Program-made: the position numbers and the translations under genes
Shown: positions 49,198 to 57,421 of the stretch, piece after piece
Numbering within the stretch: position 1 is the stretch's first letter
Layout: each line of letters opens with the position of its first letter
The notes under the pieces: generated by a model
What the model was told of the DNA's origin: nothing
Seen by the model: the letters and a program-made list of their open reading frames with translations, nothing else
Databases searched by the model: none
Assembly: GCF_013408685.1 (NCBI RefSeq)
Contig: NZ_JACBZY010000001.1
Coordinates: 2,604,001 to 2,668,000, forward strand
DNA from: Schumannella luteola
GTDB taxonomy: Bacteria > Actinomycetota > Actinomycetes > Actinomycetales > Microbacteriaceae
Length of the DNA: 64,000 bases
Direction: 5' to 3'

Positions 49198-51642
49198 TCA
49201 GTCCACGGCCGGATCGCCGGTCTCGTCGTGCACCTCGGCGGCGCCCTTGTCGGGGCGCAGCCCGCGCCAGCTCGCCTGACGCAGCCGCGCCTCGCCGGTC
49301 AGCCCGGCGTACTCCACCTCGGCGACGAGCGACGGGGTGACCCAGTGCGCGTCGGCCGCGTCGGCCTCGGGCACGTCGTCGAGCGGGGAGGTCACCCGGG
49401 CGAGCGCGTCGAGGCGGTGACGCATCCGCTCGAGGTCGCGCTCGCGGAAGCCGGTGCCGACGCGGCCGACGTAGCGCAGTCGGCCGCCGTCGGGCACGCC
49501 GAGCAGCAGCGAGCCGATGGAGTCGGCACGACGGCCGTTGCCGGGGCGCCAGCCGCCGATCACGACCTCCTGCGTGCGCAGGTGCTTGAGCTTGAGCCAG
49601 TCGGCGCTGCGGCGTCCGGACCGGTAGCGGCCGTCGATGCGCTTCGCCATGACGCCTTCGAGCCCCAGGCGCCGACTCACCTCGAGGGCGTGCTCGAGAT
49701 CGTCGCCCGCGAGCGGAGGCACCTGGATGCGCTCCGACGAGGTGGTGACCAGCGCCTCGAGCGCCGCGCGGCGCTCCTGCCAGGTGCGCTCGACAGTCGC
49801 CTTGCCGTCGATCTCGAGCACGTCGAAGAGGAACACGCTGACCGCGACCCGACGCCGTGCCTTCTCGACGTCGCGCTCCTTCGTCAGCCCGAGCCGCTGC
49901 TGCAGCCGCGCGAAGCTCGGCCGGCCCGCGGAGTCGAGCGCCACGATCTCGCCGTCGAGCACGGCCGATCCGGGCACGCCGGCGGCGAGCTCCTGCAGCT
50001 CGGGGAACGTCGCAGTCAGGTCCAGTCCGTTGCGCGAGCGCAGCTCGACCCGATCGTCGGCGATCCGCGCGAGCGCGCGCACGCCGTCCCACTTCATCTC
50101 GTAGCGCCATTTCGCCGGATCCCGGTCGCGGATGTCGGCGGGTGCGCCCGCCGTCGCGAGCATGGGCGCGAGTGTCGTGTCGCGCGGCGTGGCGGACGAG
50201 GCGCGACCGGGCCGACGCGCGGGCGGATGAGACGCCGCCGTCGTCACCGAAGCAGCCTGACCGGATGCCGACTCGGCGTCCCCCTGCTCTTTCATCCGGT
50301 GCAGCAGCCACTGGTCGGCGTCAGTGTGGATGAGGGCGTACCGCCCGCTGAGCCGCTCGCCGCGCAGGTCGACGATGACCTCCTCGCCCTCGCGCCACTT
50401 CTCGAGCTCGTAGCGGCCGTGATCCCAGATCTGCACCGAGCCGGCGCCGTACTCGCCCTTCGGGATCTCGCCCGCGAACCCCGCGTAATCGAGCGGGTGG
50501 TCCTCGGTCTGAACGGCCAGTCGGTTCTGACCGGAGTCGTCGGGCACGCCCTTCGGCACGGCCCAGCTGACCAGCACGCCGCGGTGCTCGAGCCGGAAGT
50601 CCCAGTGCAGTCGGGTCGCGTGGTGCTCCTGCACGACGAAGATCGGCGCGTCGTCCTCGCCCCGACGCGCGCGGTGCGCCTCGTCGCCGAAGGGCTCCGG
50701 GGTGCCGCCGGCGCGCCGCTTCGCGCGGTACTCGCCGAGCCGCCGCTCGACGTGCCCGGCCTCGAGCTGCGCCATCGGGTCGGCGCGCCGGGCGATCCGC
50801 TCCCGCGCCTGCGGGAGCTCGAGTTGGGCCAGCGACGCCATCCCGAGCTCCCGCCAGGTGCGCGGCACCGCGACGGTCGGCCGCGGGCGTCCGCGCAGCG
50901 ACCAGGGCACGATCGTCGTCTTGCTGCCGTTGTTCTGGCTCCAGTCGACCAGCACCTTGCCCGTGCGCTTCGCCTTGCGCATCTCGCTGACGACGAGCTC
51001 GGGGTGGTCGGCTTCGAGGGCTCGTGCCAGCTCGTGCGCGAAGGCGCTCATCTGCTCGCTCGAGCGCGACTCGTCGAGCCCGGCATAGAGGTGGATGCCC
51101 TTGCTGCCGCTCGTGACCGGGATCGGATCGAGCCCGACGTCGCGCAGGATCGCGCGGGCGAGCTTGGCGACCTCGACGCACTCCGGCAGACCGGCGCCCT
51201 CGCCGGGGTCGAGGTCGAGCACGAGCCGGTCCGGATCGTGGCGTCCGCCCCGCGGGCCGAAGCGCCATTGCGGCACGTGCAGCTCGAGTGTCGCGAGCTG
51301 AGCGAGCCAGACGAGGGTCGCCCGGTCGTCGACGAGCGGATAGACGTTGTCGTGATCGGCATGGGCGATGACGCGGGTGCGCACCCAGCTCGGGGTGCCC
51401 GCGCCGAGGTCCTTCTGGAAGAACATCGCGCCGGGATCCTGCGCGGTGCCGACGCCGTGCACCCAGCGCTTGCGTGTCGCCGCTCGCCCGGCCGCGAGCG
51501 GCACCAGGCGCGAGGCGACGGCCGCGTAGTAGTCGATCACGTCGCCCTTGGTCGTCCCGGTGGCGGGGTACATGACCTTGTCGAGGTTGGTCAGGGTGAG
51601 ACGTCGCCCGTCGACGTCGACCTGCGTGCCCTTCTCGGCCAT
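49198..51642 (-). CDS. ligD: ATP-dependent DNA ligase LigD (Pol-PE-Lig)
   Basis: LigD is the multifunctional enzyme of bacterial non-homologous end joining. The 814-residue protein has the mycobacterial domain order: primase-polymerase (LVLDLDPGEG metal motif, VTSGSKGIHLYAG), 3'-phosphoesterase (QEHHATRLHWDFRLEH, VSWAVPKG) and ATP-dependent ligase (adenylation Lys in EMKWDGVRAL, LDGEIVALD, EGVMAKR, DWLKLKHL). ATG at 51642 is preceded 6 bases upstream by TACGTT (51649-51654, complement). It is divergent from ku with a 59-base spacer, forming a complete two-component NHEJ locus. Confidence 0.96.
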   Translation of the reverse strand: MAEKGTQVDVDGRRLTLTNLDKVMYPATGTTKGDVIDYYAAVASRLVPLAAGRAATRKRWVHGVGTAQDPGAMFFQKDLGAGTPSWVRTRVIAHADHDNVYPLVDDRATLVWLAQLATLELHVPQWRFGPRGGRHDPDRLVLDLDPGEGAGLPECVEVAKLARAILRDVGLDPIPVTSGSKGIHLYAGLDESRSSEQMSAFAHELARALEADHPELVVSEMRKAKRTGKVLVDWSQNNGSKTTIVPWSLRGRPRPTVAVPRTWRELGMASLAQLELPQARERIARRADPMAQLEAGHVERRLGEYRAKRRAGGTPEPFGDEAHRARRGEDDAPIFVVQEHHATRLHWDFRLEHRGVLVSWAVPKGVPDDSGQNRLAVQTEDHPLDYAGFAGEIPKGEYGAGSVQIWDHGRYELEKWREGEEVIVDLRGERLSGRYALIHTDADQWLLHRMKEQGDAESASGQAASVTTAASHPPARRPGRASSATPRDTTLAPMLATAGAPADIRDRDPAKWRYEMKWDGVRALARIADDRVELRSRNGLDLTATFPELQELAAGVPGSAVLDGEIVALDSAGRPSFARLQQRLGLTKERDVEKARRRVAVSVFLFDVLEIDGKATVERTWQERRAALEALVTTSSERIQVPPLAGDDLEHALEVSRRLGLEGVMAKRIDGRYRSGRRSADWLKLKHLRTQEVVIGGWRPGNGRRADSIGSLLLGVPDGGRLRYVGRVGTGFRERDLERMRHRLDALARVTSPLDDVPEADAADAHWVTPSLVAEVEYAGLTGEARLRQASWRGLRPDKGAAEVHDETGDPAVD

Positions 51643-51701
51643 GAGCTGAACGTAGGGCCGCACCTCTGGGCTGATCGGCCGTTCTGCGGAACAATGCAGA
51701 A

Positions 51702-52688
51702 ATGAGGGCGATCTGGAAGGGCTCGCTGAGCTTCGGGCTGGTCAACGTGCCGGTCAAGCTCTTCTCGGCCACGGAAGACCACGACGTGCCGCTGCACCAG
51801 GTGCACGACGACGACGGCGGACGCATCCGCTACCAGCGCAAGTGCGAGATCTGCGGCGAGGTCGTGCCGTTCGAGCACATCGACAAGGCCTACGACGACG
51901 GCGATCAGACCGTCGTGCTGACGAAGGCCGATCTGGCCTCGCTGCCGGCCGAGCGCAGTCGCGACATCGACGTCGTCGAGTTCGTCCCCTCAGAGCAGGT
52001 GGATGCGATCCGCCTCGACCGCAGCTACTACCTGGCGCCCGACTCCAGCTCCATGAAGGCCTACGCGCTGCTGCGGCGCACGCTCGAGGAGACCGAGCGC
52101 ACCGCGATCGTGCGCATCTCGCTGCGCCAGCGCACCCGCCTGGCCGCCCTGCGCGTGCACGACGAGGTGCTGCTGCTGCAGACGCTGCTCTGGGACGACG
52201 AGGTGCGCGACGCCGAGTTCCCCGGGCTGGACGAGCATCCGCGCGTCTCGGAGAACGAGCTCAAGATGGCGCAGCAGCTGGTCGAGAGCTTCTCGAAGGA
52301 CTTCGAGCCGGAGAAGTTCGACGATGAGTACCAGGTGCAACTGCGGCAGCTGGTCGAGGCGAAGCTCGAGCAGGGCGACACGCTCGACACCGACGAGACC
52401 TTCGGTCGCGAGAGCGACAGCGGCGGGGGAGAGGTGCTCGACCTGATGGAGGCGCTGCGGCAGAGCGTCGAGCGGCGTCGCGCCGGCGGGGCGAAGAAGG
52501 CTCCCGCCCGGAAGGCCCCCGCGAAGAAGAAGACGCCGACGACGAAGAGCACGGACGCGGCTTCCGCGCCGAAGAAGCGCGCCTCGGCGGCGTCGCGGTC
52601 TTCGTCGTCCGAGGAGCGGGCGCCGGCGGCGTCCACTCCGAAGAAGCGATCCTCGGGCGGGAGCGGTTCGCGGAAGGCGGCGTCGTGA
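51702..52688 (+). CDS. ku: DNA end-binding protein Ku
   Basis: Ku binds DNA ends and recruits LigD. The 328-residue protein has the bacterial Ku core: IWKGSLSFGLVNVPVKLFSAT at the N-terminus, read in parts, RYQRKCEICGEVV, and KMAQQLVESFSKDFEPEKFDDEY near residue 190. A C-terminal extension of about 75 residues is rich in Lys, Ala and Ser (AKKAPARKAPAKKK), the type of tail that aids DNA binding in actinobacterial Ku. A non-consensus AACAAT (51690-51695) lies 6 bases before the ATG. Confidence 0.96.
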   Translation: MRAIWKGSLSFGLVNVPVKLFSATEDHDVPLHQVHDDDGGRIRYQRKCEICGEVVPFEHIDKAYDDGDQTVVLTKADLASLPAERSRDIDVVEFVPSEQVDAIRLDRSYYLAPDSSSMKAYALLRRTLEETERTAIVRISLRQRTRLAALRVHDEVLLLQTLLWDDEVRDAEFPGLDEHPRVSENELKMAQQLVESFSKDFEPEKFDDEYQVQLRQLVEAKLEQGDTLDTDETFGRESDSGGGEVLDLMEALRQSVERRRAGGAKKAPARKAPAKKKTPTTKSTDAASAPKKRASAASRSSSSEERAPAASTPKKRSSGGSGSRKAAS

Positions 52689-52703
52689 CGGGAGGACGCG
52701 GTG

Positions 52704-52970
52704 TCAGGAGTTCCGGAGCGCGCGGATGAGCTCCGACTTGCGTTGGCCCGAGTATCCGGTCAGACCGATCTCCTTCGCGCGCGTGCGCAGCTCGGCCACC
52801 GTCCAGTCGTCGTAGCTGCCCGCTTCACCGCCCTTCCGCCCGACCGCGCTCTTCCCGCGCGCCGCGGCGGCGTTCGAGATGCGCGCCGCCTTCTGCTTGC
52901 CGGCGCCGTCGTCGCGCAGCTCCTCGTACATCTCCGGATTCTTCAGACTCGGATTCGTCTTCCCTGGCAT
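52704..52970 (-). CDS. SAP/Rho-N-like small protein (DUF7218-like)
   Basis: An 88-residue basic protein. The N-terminal half (KNPEMYEELRDDGAGKQKAARISNAAA, read in parts) resembles a family often found next to ku, and the C-terminal half WTVAELRTRAKEIGLTGYSG plus QRKSELIRAL is a SAP or Rho-N-type nucleic-acid-binding helix pair. A role near DNA ends is suggested by its location beside ku. TAGCGT (52977-52982, complement) ends 6 bases before the ATG. Confidence 0.8.
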   Translation of the reverse strand: MPGKTNPSLKNPEMYEELRDDGAGKQKAARISNAAAARGKSAVGRKGGEAGSYDDWTVAELRTRAKEIGLTGYSGQRKSELIRALRNS

Positions 52971-53159
52971 GCGGGCACGCTACGACGCTGCGGCGAGGGT
53001 TCCGCGAGGCTCTCAGCGCGCTCGCACACGGCATCCGCGCGGCGCGAACGATATAGCAGCCCGCGCCACCTCAGGTCCAGCCCCGAAGTACGATTCGGCG
53101 GGAATGGGAGAATGACGACCGACCGCCGGTGACCCGCGCGGGAGAGCATGAGGAGATCG

Positions 53160-53489
53160 ATGGGCAAGCTTCTGTACGGCGCGGTGAAGACCGAGATCGC
53201 CTTCGACGATCGGGTTCTCGCTCACCTGCAGGCCGTGATCTCGAGCAAGCTGCGCCGGGGCGAGAGCTTCTTCCTCAACTGGAAGGACGACCCCTCGGTC
53301 GGCGACGGCCACTCCGCGATCTGGATCGGCGCCGGCATCCCGCTCTACTTCAAGTACTACGGCGGTCGGCCGATCGACCTCAACCGTCAGTGGCTCGAGC
53401 AGCTCACCCTCTCGGCCGGCAGCAACGGCGGCCTCCAGCTCGGTGACGAGCCGGTCAGTCTGACGACGTCGACGCCCCGGAACGACTGA
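53160..53489 (+). CDS. DUF7882 family protein
   Basis: A 109-residue protein starting MGKLLYGAVKTEIAFDDRVL, followed by SKLRRGESFFLNWKDDPS and GIPLYFKYYGGR. It belongs to a small family of Microbacteriaceae-type proteins (DUF7882) often mislabelled as ATP-dependent DNA ligase; no ligase motif is present. ATG at 53160 has an AGGAG site. The last 35 bases overlap the convergent yihY gene. Confidence 0.8.
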   Translation: MGKLLYGAVKTEIAFDDRVLAHLQAVISSKLRRGESFFLNWKDDPSVGDGHSAIWIGAGIPLYFKYYGGRPIDLNRQWLEQLTLSAGSNGGLQLGDEPVSLTTSTPRND

Positions 53490-54465
53490 GCGACTCGCGC
53501 ATCCGCCGCCCCTCGGCGACGTCCTGGTCGTGCTGGCGGGCCAGCTGCAGCATCCGGTCGGTGCGCTTGACCGGCAGCCGGATGTGATCCTCGGCCTCGA
53601 CGCCCTCGTCGAGCTGCTGCAGCCGGATCAGCTCGACATCGAGCTGCGCGCCGAGCACCAGCGCGGTGCTGCTGAGGTAGGCCCAGAGCACCCCGGCGAG
53701 CAGGATGCCGAGGCGTCCGTAGAGCTGGCCGTACGCCCCGATGAGGTGCAGGTAGAGCGCGAATCCCGCCGTGACGGCCGACCACGCGGTCAAGGTCAGC
53801 AGCGATCCGATGCTCAGGCGACGCAGCCCGCTCACGCGCACATTCGGCGCGTGCCGCTGCAGCAGCGCGAGCAGGGCCACGAGCAGCACCAGCAGCAGGG
53901 GCCAGCGCACGATCGCCCACGCTGTCGCGGTCACCGGACTCAGCGGTCCGCCCACGAGCTCGCCGATCGTGTCCGGTCCGATGAGCAGGATGCCGAGTGC
54001 GGCCCCGCCGAGCACGATCGCCGCGGCGGCGACCACGAGCATCCAGCCGCGGAAGAACCAGAACGGCCGACCCTCCTGCACCCCGCAGATCGTGTTCACG
54101 GCGCGGCCGTAGGCGGTGCACCAGCCGGAGGCTGTCCACAGCGTGAGAGCGATCCCGATCAGCACCGCGACGCCGGGCGAGCGCAGGCTCAGCAGCTCGC
54201 CGATCGCGTCACGCACCGTGTCCGTCTCGCCGGCGGGCACGAAGGGACCGATCACGGCCACGAGCTCGCTCGCCGCATCCGCCGACGAATCCCGGAGCGC
54301 GAAGGCGGCGACCGTGAGCAGCACGGCGGGGAAGGCGGTGAGCACAGCGAAGAAGGTGAGCGCCGCCGCAGCGTCGTAGCCGCGCCCGCGCAGGTAGCCG
54401 CGCCAGGTGCGCCGCAGCGCGTAGACCGCGCGACCGCGACGGCTCACCGGGGCGGATTCGGGCAT
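53455..54465 (-). CDS. YihY/virulence factor BrkB family membrane protein
   Basis: A 336-residue integral membrane protein with six helices. The family opening RGRGYDAAAALTFFAVLTAFPAVLL and the later FALYLHLIGAYGQLYGRLGILLAGVLWAYLSS (in pieces) match YihY/BrkB. It was misnamed RNase BN in the past; the real function is unclear. A cytoplasmic C-terminal tail of about 60 residues follows. TAGCCT (54472-54477, complement) ends 6 bases before the ATG. Confidence 0.9.
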   Translation of the reverse strand: MPESAPVSRRGRAVYALRRTWRGYLRGRGYDAAAALTFFAVLTAFPAVLLTVAAFALRDSSADAASELVAVIGPFVPAGETDTVRDAIGELLSLRSPGVAVLIGIALTLWTASGWCTAYGRAVNTICGVQEGRPFWFFRGWMLVVAAAAIVLGGAALGILLIGPDTIGELVGGPLSPVTATAWAIVRWPLLLVLLVALLALLQRHAPNVRVSGLRRLSIGSLLTLTAWSAVTAGFALYLHLIGAYGQLYGRLGILLAGVLWAYLSSTALVLGAQLDVELIRLQQLDEGVEAEDHIRLPVKRTDRMLQLARQHDQDVAEGRRMRESLSRSGASTSSD

Positions 54466-54564
54466 GGGGCGAGGCTAGCGGCGGGCCTGAGCCGCGCGTC
54501 CCTAGACTCGGTCGACGGCCAGGCGCGATCCCGCCGCCGGCCGCCGCACCACCGGAGGACAGGC

Positions 54565-55959
54565 GTGACGCAGCCCACCATCGACATCATCCGCGACGAG
54601 CTCGCCGAGCTGGGCGACGCCCTCGTGCTCGACCCGGCCGCCCTCGACGCGCTGCGCGCCGACAAGTCGGGGCACGTCTCCGCCGCGGCTCCGCTGGCGC
54701 TCGTCGAGGCCCGCACGATCGAGCACGTGCAGACCGCACTGCGCTTCGCCAGCCGGCACGGCATCCCCGTCGTCCCGCGCGGTGCGGGCACCGGCCTGGC
54801 GGGCGGCGCGGTCGGCGATGCGGGGGAGCTCGTCATCTCGACCCGGCTCATGGACCGCATCCTCGAGATCTCGGCGGATGACGAGCTCGCGGTCGTCGAG
54901 CCCGGCATCATCAACGCCGACCTCAACGCCCGGCTCGCCCAGCAGGGGCTCTGGTGGGCGCCGGACCCCGCCAGCAAGGCGATCTCGACGGTGGGCGGCA
55001 ACATCGCGACGAATGCCGGCGGACTGCTCTGCGTCAAGTACGGCGTCACGCGCGAGGCGGTGCTCGCCCTCAAGGTCGTGCTCGCCGACGGACGTCTCAT
55101 CTCGACCGGTCACCGCACCGTCAAGGGCGTGACCGGGCTCGACCTCACCGCGCTGTTCATCGGCTCGGAGGGGCTGCTCGGCATCGTCGTCGAGGCCACG
55201 CTCAGACTGCGCCGCGTGCCCGCAGGCGATCCGGTCACGATCGGCGCGAGCTTCGCCGACGTCGCTGACGCGGCTCGGGCGGCGAGCGTCATCGCGACCT
55301 CCTCGGTGCGTCCCGCGGTCATGGAGCTGCTGGATGCGCGCGCGCTCGAGATGCTGCGCACCTGGTTCGCGTCCCAGGGCGAAGCGGTCGACCTGCCCGG
55401 CGGCGCCTACCTGCTGGTGCAGACCGACGGCGCGGATGCCGCTCGCGAGGCGCAGGAGCTGCTGCCGATCATCGCCTCCCTCGGCGGCGAGGCCCAGCTC
55501 GCGCCCGACGCAGAGGCAGGGGAGCGCCTGCTGCGCATCCGCCGCTCCTTCCACCCCGCGCTCGAGTCGCACGGCACGGTGCTCATCGAAGACGTCGCGG
55601 TGCCTCGCAGCGCGCTCCCGGCTATGTTCGCCGAGATCGACCGCATCTCGGCCGAGCACGGCATCCCGATCCCCACCGTCGCGCACGCCGGCGACGGCAA
55701 CCTGCACCCCAACTTCGTGCTGCCCACGAGGGCGACGGGCTCGGCGCTCGATGTGCCGGAGGAGGTCTGGGATGCGGCGAGCGAGCTCTTCCGCGCGGCT
55801 CTGCGCCTCGGGGGCACGCTCACCGGCGAGCACGGCGTCGGGCTGCTGAAGAAGCGCTGGCTCGGCGACGAGATCGGCGACACGCAGCTCGAGTTGCAGC
55901 GCGGCATCAAGGCGGTCTTCGACCCGCAGAGGCTGCTCAACCCCGGCAAGGTGCTCTGA
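54565..55959 (+). CDS. FAD-linked oxidase (GlcD/D-lactate dehydrogenase-like)
   Basis: A 464-residue flavoprotein of the FAD-binding type 4 family. The FAD domain shows VVPRGAGTGLAGGAVG and the loop STVGGNIATNAGGLLCVKYG; the C-terminal oxidase domain shows the His motif AHAGDGNLHPNFV and HGVGLLKKRWL. This pattern fits glycolate oxidase GlcD or D-lactate dehydrogenase. No partner GlcE/GlcF gene is adjacent. GTG at 54565 has a GGAGG site; TAGACT (54503-54508) is a possible -10 with a leader of about 50 bases. Confidence 0.9.
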   Translation: MTQPTIDIIRDELAELGDALVLDPAALDALRADKSGHVSAAAPLALVEARTIEHVQTALRFASRHGIPVVPRGAGTGLAGGAVGDAGELVISTRLMDRILEISADDELAVVEPGIINADLNARLAQQGLWWAPDPASKAISTVGGNIATNAGGLLCVKYGVTREAVLALKVVLADGRLISTGHRTVKGVTGLDLTALFIGSEGLLGIVVEATLRLRRVPAGDPVTIGASFADVADAARAASVIATSSVRPAVMELLDARALEMLRTWFASQGEAVDLPGGAYLLVQTDGADAAREAQELLPIIASLGGEAQLAPDAEAGERLLRIRRSFHPALESHGTVLIEDVAVPRSALPAMFAEIDRISAEHGIPIPTVAHAGDGNLHPNFVLPTRATGSALDVPEEVWDAASELFRAALRLGGTLTGEHGVGLLKKRWLGDEIGDTQLELQRGIKAVFDPQRLLNPGKVL

Positions 55960-56082
55960 CCGCGCAGCGGACGCTCGCTGTTCGGATCGCTCTCAGGAAA
56001 CACCCGGGCACCACCGTCCCCTCGCCCGGAATACCACGCCAGGGTCGTGAGTTGCAGGCCTTGGAAGGGAGCGACCCGCTAC

Positions 56083-56673
56083 ATGATCACCTCGGATTCC
56101 CTGCGTCAGGCGCCGCGAGAGCTGCGACCCCTGCACGTGCCCCGTCCCTCGACCGGACAGCTGCGACTGCGCCCCAGTCTTCGCGGCAACGGCTTCGTCG
56201 TCGGATCGGTGGAGGCCAACGGCCCCGACACCGTCGGCTTCGCCAACCGCGACCGCGTCGCCTGGCGCGACGACTCGACGGAGCTGCCCGACCTCCTGCT
56301 CAAGAGTCAGGACGACGTGCTCGGCGTCCCCTCGTGGATCACCGATCAGCAGGTCGTCGACTACCTCGGCCCGGGTCTCGTCGCCCGGGCGCTCATGCGC
56401 TCGAGCCACCCCGTCGGCCGCGGCGACGACGTCCGCGTCATCTCGACCGACGCGCGCGTCTCGGCCATGGCGACCGCCTGGGCCCGTCATCTCGGCGCTC
56501 ACATCGTCGAGCAGGGCCCCGCGCTCGTGCTCGAGCACAGCACCCGCGGCCGTGTCTTCCCGCAGGCGCACGGTCGCCTCGCACAGGCCGCCGTCGACGT
56601 GTTCCAGGCCATCCGCGCCGGCATGTTCGACGACATCGACGCAGATCAGCCGCGAGCCGTCACCGCCGCGTGA
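56083..56673 (+). CDS. Degenerate quinone-oxidoreductase (MDR)-like protein
   Basis: A 196-residue protein I would call unknown, but its order of motifs echoes zeta-crystallin-type MDR enzymes: VVGSVEANGPDTVGFANRDRVAW (like GVVEAVGPGVTGFxVGDRVAY), GPGLVARALMRSSHPVGRGDDVRV (like GLTAxxLLxxxxxVxxGDTVLV) and MATAWARHLGAHIVEQ (like QxAxxLGAxVI). The N-terminal catalytic part is absent and the Rossmann glycine motif is replaced by STDARVSAM. It is therefore probably non-catalytic. The ATG has GGAAGGGA 12 bases upstream, rather far. The assignment is by eye. Confidence 0.6.
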   Translation: MITSDSLRQAPRELRPLHVPRPSTGQLRLRPSLRGNGFVVGSVEANGPDTVGFANRDRVAWRDDSTELPDLLLKSQDDVLGVPSWITDQQVVDYLGPGLVARALMRSSHPVGRGDDVRVISTDARVSAMATAWARHLGAHIVEQGPALVLEHSTRGRVFPQAHGRLAQAAVDVFQAIRAGMFDDIDADQPRAVTAA

Positions 56674-56728
56674 CGCACTGTGGCGGGACGTCGCGCTGCG
56701 GCGTGGCGCCCCGCCTAGGCTGGTCGGC

Positions 56729-57271
56729 ATGACGTTCCTGCCGATCCCGGCCGACGCCGAGCTGACCGCCGCCGCCCGAGTCGCGGCGCTGCGCCGACTG
56801 CCCGACGGCGCGACGGCGACGCCGTCGGAGCGGGCACTGCTCGGTCATCTGCCGAGCTTCGACGCCTATACCCAGTGGTACGCGCTGCGCGACGAGCTCG
56901 TGCCCTACATCGGCGAGCGCGCCCTCGCTCTCTTCGGCTACGCCATCACCGACGCGCTCGACAGCCTGCACGGCACCGCCTGGTTCCGGCGTCAGCTCGT
57001 CGAGGGCGGAGGGGATCCCGACTCCGCCGAGGTCACCGAGACCGAGCGCGTGCTGCTCGACTGGGGTCGCCGGATCGGAGCCGACGCGAACGGCATCCCC
57101 GACGAGGTCGCCGACCTGATCCAGGCGAAGTTCTCGCCCGGTCTGCGGCTGATGCTCGTCGCCTTCGCGGGACAGACCGTCGCCGCCGCGGTCTTCGCCG
57201 CGGTCGGGCGGGTCCCGCTCGCGGAGCCGCTGCTCGAGTTCCGCCGCCCGGGCGACCTGCGCACCAGCTGA
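56729..57271 (+). CDS. AhpD/carboxymuconolactone decarboxylase-like protein (tentative)
   Basis: A 180-residue helical protein. The pattern FGYAITDALDSLHGTAWFRRQL, then TETERVLLDWGRRI and VADLIQAKFSPGLRLMLVAFAG resembles the AhpD-like fold, but the CxxC active-site pair is absent, so peroxidase activity is not expected. TAGGCT (56716-56721) ends 7 bases before the ATG. The function is unknown. Confidence 0.6.
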   Translation: MTFLPIPADAELTAAARVAALRRLPDGATATPSERALLGHLPSFDAYTQWYALRDELVPYIGERALALFGYAITDALDSLHGTAWFRRQLVEGGGDPDSAEVTETERVLLDWGRRIGADANGIPDEVADLIQAKFSPGLRLMLVAFAGQTVAAAVFAAVGRVPLAEPLLEFRRPGDLRTS

Positions 57272-57421
57272 CCGCCCGCCGTCGGAGCGCGGTCGCGTCG
57301 ACCGGAGCCGTTCGGTCGGCGGACGCGTCGCGCCGTCTCGACCGGTGAGAACGGCAGGAACGCGACGAACGGCGGCGCCGGCGCGCGCGTCACCGGCACG
57401 CCGAGTCGGCATACTCACCCT

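Noticed and set aside
53160-53489. Annotation of the DUF7882 protein as an ATP-dependent DNA ligase
   Set aside because: At 109 residues it has no KxDG adenylation motif or other ligase motif; the name is a known database error, although a true LigD is encoded nearby.
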